Assembly: GCA_022539475.1 (NCBI GenBank)
Contig: VCMS01000126.1
Location: forward strand, 1-64,000
DNA: 64,000 bases
Direction: 5' to 3'
Origin: Gracilaria domingensis
Taxonomy: Eukaryota > Rhodophyta > Florideophyceae > Gracilariales > Gracilariaceae
Below, one piece after another: positions 33,043 through 43,886 of the stretch (the first letter of the stretch is position 1; every line of letters starts with the position of its first letter). The position numbers and the translations under genes are program-made. The notes beneath the pieces are model-generated. The model ran no database searches and had not been told where the DNA came from. It saw only the letters and a list, made by a program, of their open reading frames with translations.

Positions 33043-34484
33043 CGCCAGGCGTCTCTCACAAAGGATGTAAAGCTCTGCATCGCGATTTCTGCCTCTCTTC
33101 GATTAGCAAGTGAATGTAGGGTAGGACAGAGGTTTCTTTGTGTGCTAGTGTTATTCATTGTTTGTAGATGGGCTAATGCAACTTATACGGTAGGGACAAA
33201 TAAGGGCGTGAAGACAATACCGATTTTGATGTCAGTATCATCAGGAATTGAGGAGGAATGAGAGCGAATGGGATCTTCTATGTGATCTGTCAGAGCAAGA
33301 TGGTAGTAGGGAGGCGCAGACGGCGCTAAGGAATGATGGTGGGTGCCAAAGGAGAAGATTGAAGACTGACAAAGAAACGGGAGTTGGCGGGCAGAGGTTT
33401 GAGGGGAGGTGATCAAGAGGGAAAGTAGTCTGCTCCCCTCGAGTTGGCGGTGGGTGCTCGAACTCGGGAGGGTTTATGTCTACATTTATATTCCTTCGTG
33501 TAATCCAAGTGAGGTGCTGGACGTCGTGTTTCGGAGAATGATTTACTTCAGCTCACCAGTTCCGTAATATGCTGTGATTTCGATGTACGATGCCTCGTTA
33601 TGTTGGTGTGTGGTTGGTTGTCGGTGATCTGGTGCATCGAGTATGAAGAGAGCACCTTGGGCATAGTCCCATTACTGTGCCAATGTTTTCGTTCGCGTCA
33701 CGAGATTCCAGCTTGAAGCCACGGCTGAAGCTCCCTTCTCTCTCTCCTGATTTGCAGTAGTGTATATCTTTGGTGGATAATATCCACTGTTAAGATCTTG
33801 TTGGCTTTGCGGTTACTCAAATCTTTCACCAAGACTCATGGACTCCGGCCGAAGCCATGTAGTTGGTCACGCCCAACGTTGAAGCATCCGTTGCTAAAGC
33901 TGTCACTGCTGACGACAACGAGTTGGTTTGACCGATTGACAGGCCGCCGATTGGTGATGAAGCTTCGGAGGTCACGATCTACTTCTTGTTTTCATTCAAG
34001 GAGGTCCCAGACATCACTTGGTCGTCCATGTTGATGGGTAAATTTAAAGCAAACTGCTTGATGTCGCGGGAGGGATCATCTCTTTCGACTCCGTAGATAA
34101 TGTGCTGCGCATCCAGGTCAGCCGTCTACCAACGGTGTATTTTTGTGGAATGCTGCTGGGCTTGCGCCTGATTTGTTGTCTCAGCCGGAACCTAGGTCCC
34201 TTAAGGTGACATCATGCGCTTATTGGAGCTTTTTACGACTCGTGTGATTGAACTAAATGATTACCCTGTATGCTTTCACATATGATTATTACTAGATCTT
34301 GTGTTTACAAGCCGTTCTCGAGGAGGGCAAGAGGTGCGGGGGCCGTGTCTCGGATTCTTAAATCTTAAGTTTCTGTTTTGGATATACATAAATCTCCCAG
34401 TTTCAGAGAGCGCAAGCGCCGTAGTATTCATATCGCATCATCAAGAGCAGCGAACCATCCACCGGCACCCATCAAACCGCGGCC
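33043..34484. other. no gene seen
   Basis: A minus-strand stretch about 34015-33835 reads EASSPIGGLSIGQTNSLSSA and ATDASTLGVTNYMAS without a start, possibly a coding relic. Otherwise nothing. Confidence 0.35.
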
Positions 34485-34712
34485 ATGGAAGATGGTTCCA
34501 GATCCGCTGTATCCTTCCGGGATGCATCCTCAATGCAGAACAGAAACGTATTTAATTTAGAGGGCATAGAGAGCACTTCAAAGAACGATGATGACTGCGC
34601 TCTAGACAAAAATAAACGGGGCTTCGATGCAACTACAAGTAGCGTGCTTCATGAAATCGACGCTGAGCTCGCAATTGATATTTTAATTAGTATCCATCTA
34701 TTGCTTCCTTGA
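34485..34712 (+). CDS. hypothetical acidic ORF
   Basis: 75 codons: MEDGSRSAVSFRDASSMQN, NLEGIESTSKNDDDCALDK, SSVLHEIDAELAIDI. Protein-like and polar until the last ten residues. A GT at 34690 could be a splice donor, with a further + fragment at 35155-35327 (MEASPHSAIRGKKSASAS and onward) as a candidate later exon. No family recognised. Confidence 0.25.
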   Translation: MEDGSRSAVSFRDASSMQNRNVFNLEGIESTSKNDDDCALDKNKRGFDATTSSVLHEIDAELAIDILISIHLLLP

Positions 34713-35459
34713 GTTGAAGCCCTTGATTTGGATCCTTCCCAAGAGGTACGCCATTACGTGAGGGAGGCACCGTTTCCTTAACGACAAGGTATTCGTGACG
34801 GCATGAATTCGTTCTTACCAGTCGTTTTCTTGACAACGTAGAACCAGTTTGCTTGTCACTAACAGATCTGGACGCAATACTTGACGAATGTATGACGAGT
34901 CGTTGTGTTATTTTAACATCTAGACCTTTCATGCGCAATCTTCCTGTTTCGCATCAATACAAATTGCTTCCCTCCTTTCTAGTTGTGCGTCACAATTAAA
35001 ATCCGGGATGCAATGACCGCACCCGCAACAGCAGCATCGAACAGCTATCTGTAGTAACAGTAACAACAAAAGCGAGCGAAAGAAACAGCAAACAGTACCA
35101 GCGAGTAACGTCAGTCGTATCATAAGTAGTATCCGCGTCATCATCACTGGACTAATGGAAGCATCTCCACACAGCGCTATCAGAGGCAAAAAATCAGCGT
35201 CAGCATCACTTCATAAGGGCTACGAGAATGGAGCGCAGGGACACGCAAGTAACAAAGCCACCTCAACCAAGGTTACGGCGGCGGTGATGCCGGGGACTTA
35301 CGATGTTAGAGAACGTCGTTGGTGATGTTTAGGAAAAGCGGAGCCAAAAATGTAGACCTATAGCTGTAGAGCAAAACGCCCTTTGTGGGGATGCACCGAG
35401 GTGTTTTTCATAGTTTGTTGATCCGTTACCGGCTTCGACACTTCATGTTATGAGAGGCT

Positions 35460-36290
35460 ACTGCAGTAGTGGCCCTATTTTGGGGTATGCCTAGGAAGGG
35501 TAGTGTTTCTGCACACGTGTGCTGAGTTGGCTCGATTCCGGGTGCACCGTGACAAGCCCGCCACCGTTTCACACGTGTAGGATGTTGGCCGGTAGCGCCG
35601 GATAGTTAGATATTTCTAGTTGATATTTTCAAGTGCCCTATATAGGTGGCGGCGGTTGCCGCCACTGTACGGAAAGTGAACCTCAAGGAGGCATCTGGCT
35701 CTAACTTTCTTGCCGCTTGTGAACGGTCTTCGTCCCTAATCGGACAGGCCGCCGCAATTCTGGGCTAGTCATCCGACCTCTACCACTGAGGAGTTCTAGA
35801 CCGTAGTCACAGCACCTTTTGTTGTTTCTTTGTTATTATTTCCGTCATACGGCTCTCGTTTCTCTGCCCTGTTATACCGGTTTTTGCCCACTAGTCTTGG
35901 GACTTATTCCCGTTTATCACGAGTCAGTGCTCCGCAGTGCGGCTCGTTTGCTGATCCCCTGTTGCTCCCTACCGTTAGGCTGGATATCTCCACTCGCTGT
36001 GGCTCGCCGGAACAGCCGGATACCTACGCCGAGCCTTCCCCTTCATTTCTGACTGCAGGCTCAGATTGGGGCCACCCGGACTTACACCCGGCATCGTGCT
36101 GGCCCTATCAGAGGGTTATACTGCTGCATCTGCCCCTATAGAGAGCAGGTTTCCGACACCCTGTCGGTGCGCTCTCCGCGACGCGGCTCTTGTTTGCCCA
36201 TTCGTGGGATTCCACCACAATAGCGATGGAGGGTAGAGGTTTCAGTGGGGTTTTGTTTTGCGCTAATCTTATTGGCTTGCTCCGGCGAAA
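35460..36290 (+). mobile_element. second LTR-like block
   Basis: Non-coding. A CTATATAGG TATA-like string at about 35638 is followed by pyrimidine-rich sequence with CTAGTCATCC, a TTTGTTGTTTCTTTG tract and TTACACCCGGCATCG, in the same order as similar words at 19368-19800. It ends before ATTGGTATTCTAAACG, like a primer-binding site. The following 36245-36526 frame (93 codons, VNVVGKVKYGTQSF) is unrecognised. Probably a solo or 5' LTR of a gypsy family related to the earlier block. Confidence 0.4.
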
Positions 36291-36725
36291 GTCATTGGTA
36301 TTCTAAACGATTGGGCGGAACGGATCCTACCTTATTCCAATTGGGTCCACCTTTTGTTGGTGACAGAATGGAGTTTCTTTGCCTCAGTCTGTGGCAACGT
36401 TTTCGATGGAGCGTGAATGTGGTTGGGAAAGTGAAATATGGTACCCAATCTTTCAAAGATCGAGCTGGAGGGTTCTCGCGTTATGGACTCTTTTTGAAAC
36501 GTAAGACCATACAAAAAGCCTTTTAACAGAGCTTATCTATCTATTTGTTTGTATCGTGGAAGGAAAGTACGAGTAAATATGTAACGTTACCAGTTCAACG
36601 GAGGCATTTATTTTTAATCTAACGTCACGGTAAGCTTGTGCACGAGAGGTACCGAACGTTTTGTACCACAAAGAGGACACTAGAAAACGTAAAAGCGGTT
36701 ATGGATTGAAACAGGTAAATATATG

Positions 36726-37187
36726 TTATTGCCTCGCTCCAAAGTGCTGCTCAGCGGCGATCTTTATTCTGGATAAGTCGGAAAGCGTGAGCGACGCACT
36801 CCCGTTCAAGACGCAAAACGTCTTGAACAAAGAGAAACAGATAATGTTCCAAGAGCTGGGTGGCAGGAAACTAAAGAGAAAGCGAGGAAACGTTTCCAGG
36901 TACAGAAGAGCTCAGCACACAACGCGGCGCGTGCTGTTGGAGCAATTCGAAACTGGAATCGCATAGCAGGACTCTTGTATCCCGGAACGTCGTCGTCTTG
37001 CGCGCCACGCCGGCGCACATGTCGCTGTAATAAATCTTCTTCTGCGTTCCTGGAAATTCCATTATTGTCTCGCTCCAAAGTCCTGCTCAGTGGCGATCTT
37101 TATTCTGGGTGAGTCGGAAAGCGCCAGCGACGCACTCCCGTCCAAGACGCTGAACGTCTTGAACAAAGGGAAACAAATAATGTTCTC
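36726..37187 (-). repeat. split direct repeats B2-A2-B1 at the 3' end of a YR retroelement
   Basis: On the + strand: 36726-36852 and 37062-37187 are copies of one 126-bp unit (TCGCTCCAAAGT.CTGCTCAG, then GACGCACTCCCGT.CAAGACGC). Between them, 36868-37061 is a 190-bp unit also found at 40354-40550. Relative to the minus-strand genes the order is A1 (40550-40354), body, B1 (37187-37062), A2 (37061-36868), B2 (36852-36726). That is the split-direct-repeat layout of Ngaro/VIPER/PAT-type tyrosine-recombinase retroelements. Confidence 0.8.
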
Positions 37188-37290
37188 TAGCCCACGAGTA
37201 GAAGCAGATAATTCGTCTTTGCGCTCTGCATTGCGAACGTACATGCGTCGTTGGACAAAATCAAAGTCAATGATGCTTGTCCTATTACAG

Positions 37291-38330
37291 TCATGACGGT
37301 CCGTCTCCCCTGTTTGCTGCTGACGGGACATGAATAAACTGAATGTAGATGTTGTTGGTAAGACATAATGCGGCGAGGCGACGACATCTCAAAAGCAACG
37401 GAACTGAAGACGAACGACATTTTGTAGACGCGCCCATAGTCACAGATGAGTCCGTAAAGAAAATACTCTTTGATTGATAATTCCCTTCCAAACAAGCCAA
37501 TTGACTGCAAGCACGGCTGTTGAGGCTTCTAGCATGTTGATATGCTCCGGTTTTCGCCAGTTATGCGTAAGCACCAGTTTCAATTGCTGGATTTTGTAGA
37601 GTTGTAACAGTTTAGCAGAGTGTTTAAAGTTCTCATTAGCAAAGTAGCACCTCTTACCATAAGTACAAAAGTCTTGATCATGGTCCGGTGAAACCGAAGC
37701 ATACATTACAGCTCCAGCCTTCAATGATGCGTTAAAAGATATCTTAATGTCCGATATGGGTAGGTTTGTCTCGAGCATGGAAAGCGGGAGCAAGCTGGTC
37801 AGAATTGAAATTTTTCGTCGTATTGGCTTCACAAGATTGACGTCTGTACAGTCGGCAGACAAAGATCGGAACACTGAATTCAAGCATGATAATAAAGGTC
37901 TTCGGAGTAGTGCAGTCCAGATGATTCTGCCAAGAAAAGATTGCAGTTCTTTCTTCTTGACCAAATCTGGTCGTTCCATATTCCTGTATTGTACCGCAAC
38001 TTTATTTAGTGTTCCAGAATCTGGGCGAACTACGTGTGCGCAAAGGTCCCATTGGCATCCAATAAACAGGAGACTATCCTTCCCGACGTTTCCTGGCGGC
38101 AATGATTTGCTTTCTTTCACTGGCAGATATGCGGAGCGGAACACGGTACGAATAACGCGGTGAAACAGACGCACGGCGTTGTCGGGCCACCGGAAACAGT
38201 CAATGCTAATATCGTCGATTACGAAAAACGTCAGCTAGAATTTGCTCCTTGTTGGGAGTGGTGCCTAGGTCTTGACATACAGAAGAAGAGGCACTGGTTG
38301 ATATGGTTTGCAGCTCTTCATGGGGCAGCT
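37291..38330 (-). pseudogene. reverse transcriptase and RNase H of the YR retroelement
   Basis: On the minus strand, FFVIDDISIDCFRWPDNAVRL contains the RT active-site IDD (in the place of YxDD). LFIGCQWDLCAHVVRPDSG, KKELQSFLGRIIW and PEHINMLEASTAVLAVNWL then match the RT connection and start of RNase H in DIRS/Ngaro-like elements. A further frame (37500-37291) continues RNase H with FFTDSSVTMGASTKCRSSS and FIHVPSAANRGDGPS. At least two frame changes (near 38175 and 37480) and poor RT finger motifs upstream show decay. It ends about 100 bp before the B1 repeat. Confidence 0.7.
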
Positions 38331-39019
38331 GTAAGAAGAAAATATGATCTCGCGAGGCAAGATTTCCATTAGATGGGATGGATGCACTCTGATCTTGTGG
38401 GACTAGGGTTTGCGACATGATTGGGTGTGGCCTGTTCTTGTGAGATCTTCCGGCGGGCGGGAGAGAGAGGAAGGGAAGAGAAAGGGTTCGCGGTAGAGAA
38501 AGATGGCTGGAAACTGCCGCAAAATTATTGTTCTCGAGACGCTTACATAATGTAGAGCTCTTTTTCTACCCAAGGCATGAGGCGAAGGAAAGAGGAGGGT
38601 ACTGGCTCGGAACTGTTGACATAAAAATATGACCATTGATTTCACTTTGGTTGCTTAGTACGAAGATAGAGGTGGTCGTACAAGTTTGAACGGCGTAATG
38701 TCGTAACGGTTACAAGTTTAGAAGATGGTTCTCGAAAGTTTCCGCGTCAAGACGTATTTTTCTTGCGTCTGGGTGCTTATATTCATGTTCAATAGCCACG
38801 ATTTTTCATTGTCTATGTAATAGTGAAGAGAATTAGGTGACTTCAATCTGCCGTTTATGGTAATCTGCTTGAAGGGTTAGCCATTGATATAGTCTTCTGT
38901 GGCTCTGCCTATAGGTGCAGTTTGACAATCTTTGCGCACTATGGTCGTCTTTACCGTCTGATATTCGATACCCCTCGAAGAAGAAGGGTCAGCATCTACG
39001 TCTACAGTCTAATTTAAGG
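38331..39019. other. no recognised motif; between recombinase and RT
   Basis: Presumably the eroded N-terminal part of the RT on the minus strand. Frames 38645-38403 and 38418-38206 are open but show no RT motif that I can place. Confidence 0.35.
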
Positions 39020-39992
39020 GGTGAAGCGGAGCGTCGGCTTGCTGTCAGCGGCGAATGCAGCCTGCGTTGCGTGTCAGACAACAATTAGATTGGCGGGAAC
39101 AGTGCCGCCTTCCAGACCTGTGTGAAAGTAACCGTTAGACTAGGTTGCAGTGTGCGCAGCATCACTCTCCAAGTGAGCCCTGTACGCACACTGAGAAGGA
39201 ACCTGCATTTCCTGGCAGCACAGACCACTTCTTGCCAGTCCAGCACCACTCGCTGTCAGCTAATACTCAGCTTCGTAAGTGCACTCTGTTGCATGCCGAG
39301 TGTGTTGAGAACCGTGTCTGAGATAAACTATAGCTAGAGGCAATACTTTTCAGATGCTTGAGATACGTTGCATATAGTAAGCTTCTTGATGGTTTTGGAT
39401 CATTTGGGGGAGCTTGAATCATGGCGATGAGAAAGGCAATGAGATGTTAGTCATATATTGGGCCACACTGCAAAGGTGCAGTTGCTCGTGAGGCTTTTGC
39501 ATCGCAAATATTCACACCAGCAACATTACTTTCTAAAGAGGCCATTCTTACATCAACCGAAAATAAGATGTGCTTTCATGTCAGAAGTAGAGCCTGTGAG
39601 ACTCTCAAGCAGCCCCCAAAACAAATCAGTAAAACTGCTGCGATTGACTGAGGTTCTGATTCAAAAGACGCCATGAAAAGGCGATAGAAAATTGTTTGGC
39701 GAAAGGAGCAGCGCTGGCAGAAATGCTTGAGTGTTTCTTTTCTCTTACACACCATCTGGTTAGACCAAGGTCTTGGGGATTGTTTCGAAACGTTAGTCGT
39801 AACATGCAGGGAAGATTGCACAAGTTTTGGCATTGTTCCAGCTTTGAGTCGCTGAGGTAGCGATTTTGAATGTAGATAAAAAGCGGTTGGTCGAACAAGA
39901 CTCTGTCGGAACGCATCGATTCCGCCTTTCCTTGAAAGCTCGCATAAGCTTTGATGTACGTTACGGGTTTTTTTGGTTGATTGTCGCTGCAA
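39020..39992 (-). pseudogene. tyrosine recombinase of the YR retroelement
   Basis: The frame from 39992 to 39576 ends with AAVLLICFGGCLRVSQALLLT, the box-I block of tyrosine recombinases with the catalytic Arg in CLRVSQ. After a stop, the minus strand continues LLYATYLKHLKSIASSYSL and QTRFSTHSACNR, matching the region before and at the HxxR motif (THSA...). An alternative frame (39916-39626) gives FDQPLFIYIQNRYLSDSK, probably the N-terminal SAM-like part. The final Tyr could not be placed. Several frameshifts are needed. The recombinase lies upstream (5') of RT/RNase H on the same strand, the order reported for VIPER of trypanosomes and opposite to DIRS/Ngaro. Confidence 0.6.
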
Positions 39993-40353
39993 TCAATCGG
40001 TTCTATTTAAAGAATGTCTCTGCTGGAACAAGAAACTGGAGATTACTGAGTGTTAGAGAAGGAAAAGAGACAGTTTTGAGTTGGCTAACATGTTCGGAAC
40101 TGTGGAGTTTTGCAAAATTGTTTGGCTTAAAAGGGGTACTATTTGAGTGCTATTCGACCCAATGTGCAGTATGAGATCCTCAAAGTAAGTTGAATCATCG
40201 TTTTGATTTTTTTCATTAACGTGAGAGACGCTTGGATGACTGCGGGCATGTGTGCGCTGAATTTCTTGTTTTTTGCTTACCAGTTCTAGCATGAGCGCTG
40301 TTGATAACGAAAGGTTTTTGGGGGCTGTTGCATTCATAGTTAAGCCAGCGGTG

Positions 40354-40550
40354 AACTTAAAAGAAAGCGAAAAAATGTTTCCAGGTACAAAAGAGCTCAG
40401 CACACACCGCGGCGGTTGGCGATGGAGCAATTGGACGACTGGAATCGCAATGCAGGACTCTCGTATCTCGAAACGTTGTCGTCTTGCGCGCCACGCCGCC
40501 GCACATGTCGCTGTAATGAATCTTTTTCTACGTTCCTGGAAATTCTATTG
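40354..40550 (-). repeat. split direct repeat A1 (5' end of YR retroelement)
   Basis: About 85% identical by eye to 36868-37061: TTTCCAGGTACA.AAGAGCTCAGCACACA, CGTCTTGCGCGCCACGCC and ACATGTCGCTGTAAT. Same orientation as A2. Marks the outer boundary of the element. Confidence 0.8.
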
Positions 40551-41957
40551 TTTGAAAACGAAGACGGTGGTTTTGGTTGTTATGAAATTAAGCATTTAAT
40601 GCAAAATTAGGAATAATTTTCTTTAAAAGGCTCTAGTTTAAAAGATAACGTTCTTTCCGCTTTGTAGTGATGCTCGTGTTTTTGAGTTTGCATATTGTTT
40701 TACAATTGAGCATTGAAACTTTACTACCTTGTGGTTGTGGGGTTTTGGTGTTGAAGTTTTATTACAGTGGTGAATTACAGGTTTGGATGAGTAACAAAGC
40801 TAAGTAGAGTAGGTTTATTGTTTTGCAACTGGTGATTTAGCGTCCAGCGTCAGGGTTGTGACAAAGCAAAACGTTGTGCGTTAAATTGCTTTAACAAAAG
40901 CTCATTAAATATTTTACTTCTTGTAATACTTTTTGTTGACACTTTTTGGTACATTTTCTTGATGCTTAGCTATAGCTATTCTTCTTAGTAAAATTCGGTA
41001 GCATATACTAGTAAAGTTTTTGGAGTCAAACTATTGAGTGTGTTCTGTTGTGAAGTGATAGACTTACAGGATATACAACTCGAGCAGCAGAGATACAAGT
41101 GGCATCAAATTGTCCAACGTGTACACGTATCGTACGTGCCACACAAGAGATAGCACGGGATAGGGAGAGAAGAATTGTTACTTGCATAGTACGGAGCGAA
41201 GCCCAACTCTGGCTTACGGCCCATTGCAGTTATTTTGGCTGGTGTTCGAGAGAAAGCGTGGCGCTGTTAAGTTGATGCCATCAACTTGATGGGTATCAAC
41301 GGTCTGATAGTTGATTAATGGCAAACGGCAATGATTGCGTGCCACCAGCGAATATGATTGTGCATGGAAAAAGGTACAGCCACGCAGGGAGCACAAGAAG
41401 TGAATTGGCGCACTAAAACGGGGATGCAAACGGCATTAGCCACGTGGCGGCGCCAACAACAGAACTCACCGCGGCGGCGGCCCCTGGCTGTTCACAGACA
41501 GCTGGCCGCCGTTCCAACGCGCTCGTCACGCCGCAGTGGCGCGCGCGCGTGGCACCCACACACCGCGCCGCGCGCCGCGCCTTAAATTAGAAATAAGAGG
41601 CGCGAACGCCTTCGCTCGCTGCTTTCCCCGTCACGAAGCGCCGTCACGCGGGCGCCTTTTCTCGGCGAGTGTGCGATGACTCGCACATTTGGAGCGGGAG
41701 AGACGCGCAATGATGAATGGCGCGGAAACGGTCCATTGCACCCCCCCGCCGCCAAGTCATGCGCTCTCGCCTTAGCTTCGCTTCCGAGCTTGTCGTCGTC
41801 GTACCTCCGCCACATTGTCGCCGCCCACCGACGCCGCCCCTCGCCCCGCCGCCGCTTCTCGCTCGGCTCTCCGTCTTGCACGCGCTTGCTTCCAGTCGCC
41901 TTTTGCCGTGAGATCGTTGTGTAACGCAAGCCGTTTGCCGTCGCCCACGCGTCACAC
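40551..41957. other. no gene seen; AT-rich spacer changing to a CpG-rich promoter region
   Basis: 40551-41140 is AT-rich with no frame. From about 41430 the DNA becomes strongly CpG-rich (CGGCGGCGGCC, GCGCGCGC), the apparent start of a gene island and probably the promoter/5' UTR of the kinase-like gene at 41958. Long frames on both strands here are composition artefacts. Confidence 0.5.
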
Positions 41958-43217
41958 ATGGTCAAGTTTTTCTCTCGCACTTCATCTCCCCTTTCGCTCG
42001 AGAGTGTGGTCTCATCGCCACCCAGCACCCCGCCCAAGACTTGCTTGCACTCGCCGCTGCGTCGGGAGCGTCTTCGCCACGGCGCCCCGCCCTTCTTCGA
42101 GGGCTGGGCCAACGTTAGGGTTCTTCCTGCCAGAAAGGCGCATCTTCGATATTGCACTTTATCCGGCCCATACCTCAGATACTCCGCCACTCCTGGCCAT
42201 CCCATTCTTGGCGGCTGCATCACCGTGTATGGCGCTCAGGTGGCCAGTGAAGAGTTCCCCACGGTCAGAATCTCTTTAAAGACCTCGCAGGCTCGACTTT
42301 ATATATACGCCGAGTCGAGACAGGATCATGTTCACTTTTTCCAGCAGTTGCTCTCGGCGTCCAATCGAAGCTTGACCAGTGTGTACAAGTTTCGCAATGA
42401 TCTGCGTGACTCGGGGTTGGGACGATGTAGTGCTGCCGTCGATTTGCACACGGGGCTTTCTGTTTGTGTCAAGGTTACTACCAAGGCAAAACGAAGCGCT
42501 TCACAGGTTGCACAGGCCATGAACGAGGCCGTTACACTGCTTTGTATGCCTGATCACCCCAATATCGTTCCAATTGTCGATGTGTACGAGAGTGCGCGTA
42601 CTCTGTACCTCGTCACCGACTATGCTGACGCTAACACCCTAACGGAGGTGGTTCAGTATCGAGGTATGCTTTGTGAGGCTGATGTGGCTACAATTGTATC
42701 TGGTTTGCTTCGCGCTTTGGTCCATATGCAGCACTCACAACTCGTTCACAGACTCATCTGTCCCGATAATATATTGTTGTTACCACATCATGACAACATC
42801 GCCGTGCCTGTTTTGCACAACTTCGAGTATGCCGTATCAAACGCCGACCTAAAGGATAGCACAAGTATGTCGAAGTGCTATTCAGAAAATGGACCTTTAT
42901 CATTATCGCAGCTGGCCTATATAGCTCCGGAAGTTGCACGAGGTGACGTTGGTGATTCTCAACAAGATGTGTGGTCAGTCGGCATTCTTATGCATTTTTT
43001 GCTTGTCGGATGCACTCCGTTTGACGATAATCTATCAAGTTTGGACAACCTTACCCGCACAATTGCGTCCACCAGGGGGAAACCTACCTTTTCGGGTGCG
43101 CTATGGGGCGGAGTTACTTCTGGAGCGAAAAATCTTTGTGCTAGTTTGTTACATTCGAATGCCAAGTACCGTGTTAGTGCGTCGGACGCACTACTTCATC
43201 CTTGGCTTAGCTTATAG
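41958..43217 (+). CDS. PH domain plus protein kinase-like domain; predicted pseudokinase
   Basis: 419 residues, uninterrupted. Residues about 47-136 look like a PH domain (FEGWANVRVL, then a long strand pattern, ending VHFFQQLLSAS), suggesting membrane or phosphoinositide association. Residues about 142-419 form a protein kinase fold: ATP-site Lys in VCVKVT (K172), helix-C Glu in MNEAV (E190), APE in YIAPEVA (323-325), and DVWSVGILMHFLLVGCTPF. Key catalytic motifs are changed: HRDLKPEN reads HRLICPDN (Asp to Leu, Lys to Cys), and DFG reads NFE. Phosphotransfer should therefore be lost, and a scaffolding or allosteric role is likely. The C-lobe wording is closest to CaMK/AGC-like kinases. Start is the first ATG after a CpG-rich leader. 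The 3' end faces the HSBP1-like gene tail to tail. Confidence 0.88.
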   Translation: MVKFFSRTSSPLSLESVVSSPPSTPPKTCLHSPLRRERLRHGAPPFFEGWANVRVLPARKAHLRYCTLSGPYLRYSATPGHPILGGCITVYGAQVASEEFPTVRISLKTSQARLYIYAESRQDHVHFFQQLLSASNRSLTSVYKFRNDLRDSGLGRCSAAVDLHTGLSVCVKVTTKAKRSASQVAQAMNEAVTLLCMPDHPNIVPIVDVYESARTLYLVTDYADANTLTEVVQYRGMLCEADVATIVSGLLRALVHMQHSQLVHRLICPDNILLLPHHDNIAVPVLHNFEYAVSNADLKDSTSMSKCYSENGPLSLSQLAYIAPEVARGDVGDSQQDVWSVGILMHFLLVGCTPFDDNLSSLDNLTRTIASTRGKPTFSGALWGGVTSGAKNLCASLLHSNAKYRVSASDALLHPWLSL

Positions 43218-43556
43218 CAACAGTATTGCCTCACACTCTCTCCTCTCCATGTGCAATACCTTTTTCATTATTCATATTCCTGTATGTCGCGTTTTGTTGC
43301 TCTATATCTTACCCTCATTTCTCGCAGAGCTTAGTTCCTTTCCCTTTGATATACCTTTTACGCTCCTGACTTTTGTGCAACTATTCCCTACGAGCTACAA
43401 GAGTTGAAGGCGCCTCTCCTTTGTACAAAGTATATAACTGAAATGCTCCTGGTCTCCTCTCATCACCTAGTCAGCTCTCGCCTTGTTTCCCCTCATAATG
43501 TGGCCCGCAACAGATAAACTTCACACTGAACAGGCACATCATTCCGTTCTCCTTGT

Positions 43557-43886
43557 TCAGACATCAGCTCGCTTGTTTGGAGATACAGCGGGCGACGCAG
43601 AAACACTGCCTCGTTGTTCCGATGAGCCTTCCACATTCTTTGAAAGACTGACAAGGGTCGCATCCAACTCGCTTATCTTGGCTTCCATCTGGTCGATCTG
43701 AGTAAATACGTTGTCCGAAAACGATTTGAAACTTGATTGCATCTCGGATAACAGTTGTTGCACGTCATTTTCAATTTGTCTGTGCGACTCGATTTCGGCG
43801 TCATTCACTGTCGGACTGGAGGGAATGTCCGTCGAGTTCACTGGCTGTGCTTCATCTTGAGCTTGCTTTTGTTCAGCGGAGTTCAT
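43557..43886 (-). CDS. HSBP1: heat shock factor-binding protein 1-like coiled-coil protein
   Basis: 109 residues. Residues about 41-87 (VQQLLSEMQSSFKSFSDNVF, TQIDQMEAKISELDATLVSL) form one long heptad-repeat coiled coil that matches the HSBP1 family core (lq.ll.qmq..f....d.il.riddM..ri.dLe..i). HSBP1 trimerises and binds the trimerisation region of heat shock factor to damp its activity in the nucleus. Family members are usually 70-90 residues; here a 40-residue acidic N-terminal and a Ser-rich C-terminal tail are added. The ATG at 43886 is the first in frame. It is convergent with the pseudokinase gene, 340 bp apart. Confidence 0.75.
   Translation of the reverse strand: MNSAEQKQAQDEAQPVNSTDIPSSPTVNDAEIESHRQIENDVQQLLSEMQSSFKSFSDNVFTQIDQMEAKISELDATLVSLSKNVEGSSEQRGSVSASPAVSPNKRADV

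Noticed and set aside
33798-34034. 78-codon + frame as a gene
   Set aside because: Leu/Ser/Arg-rich out-of-frame composition; the opposite strand looks more protein-like but also has no start or motif.
41582-42223. 213-codon minus frame over the start of the pseudokinase
   Set aside because: Arg/Gly-rich, no motif, and opposite a well-supported CDS and its CpG-rich leader.
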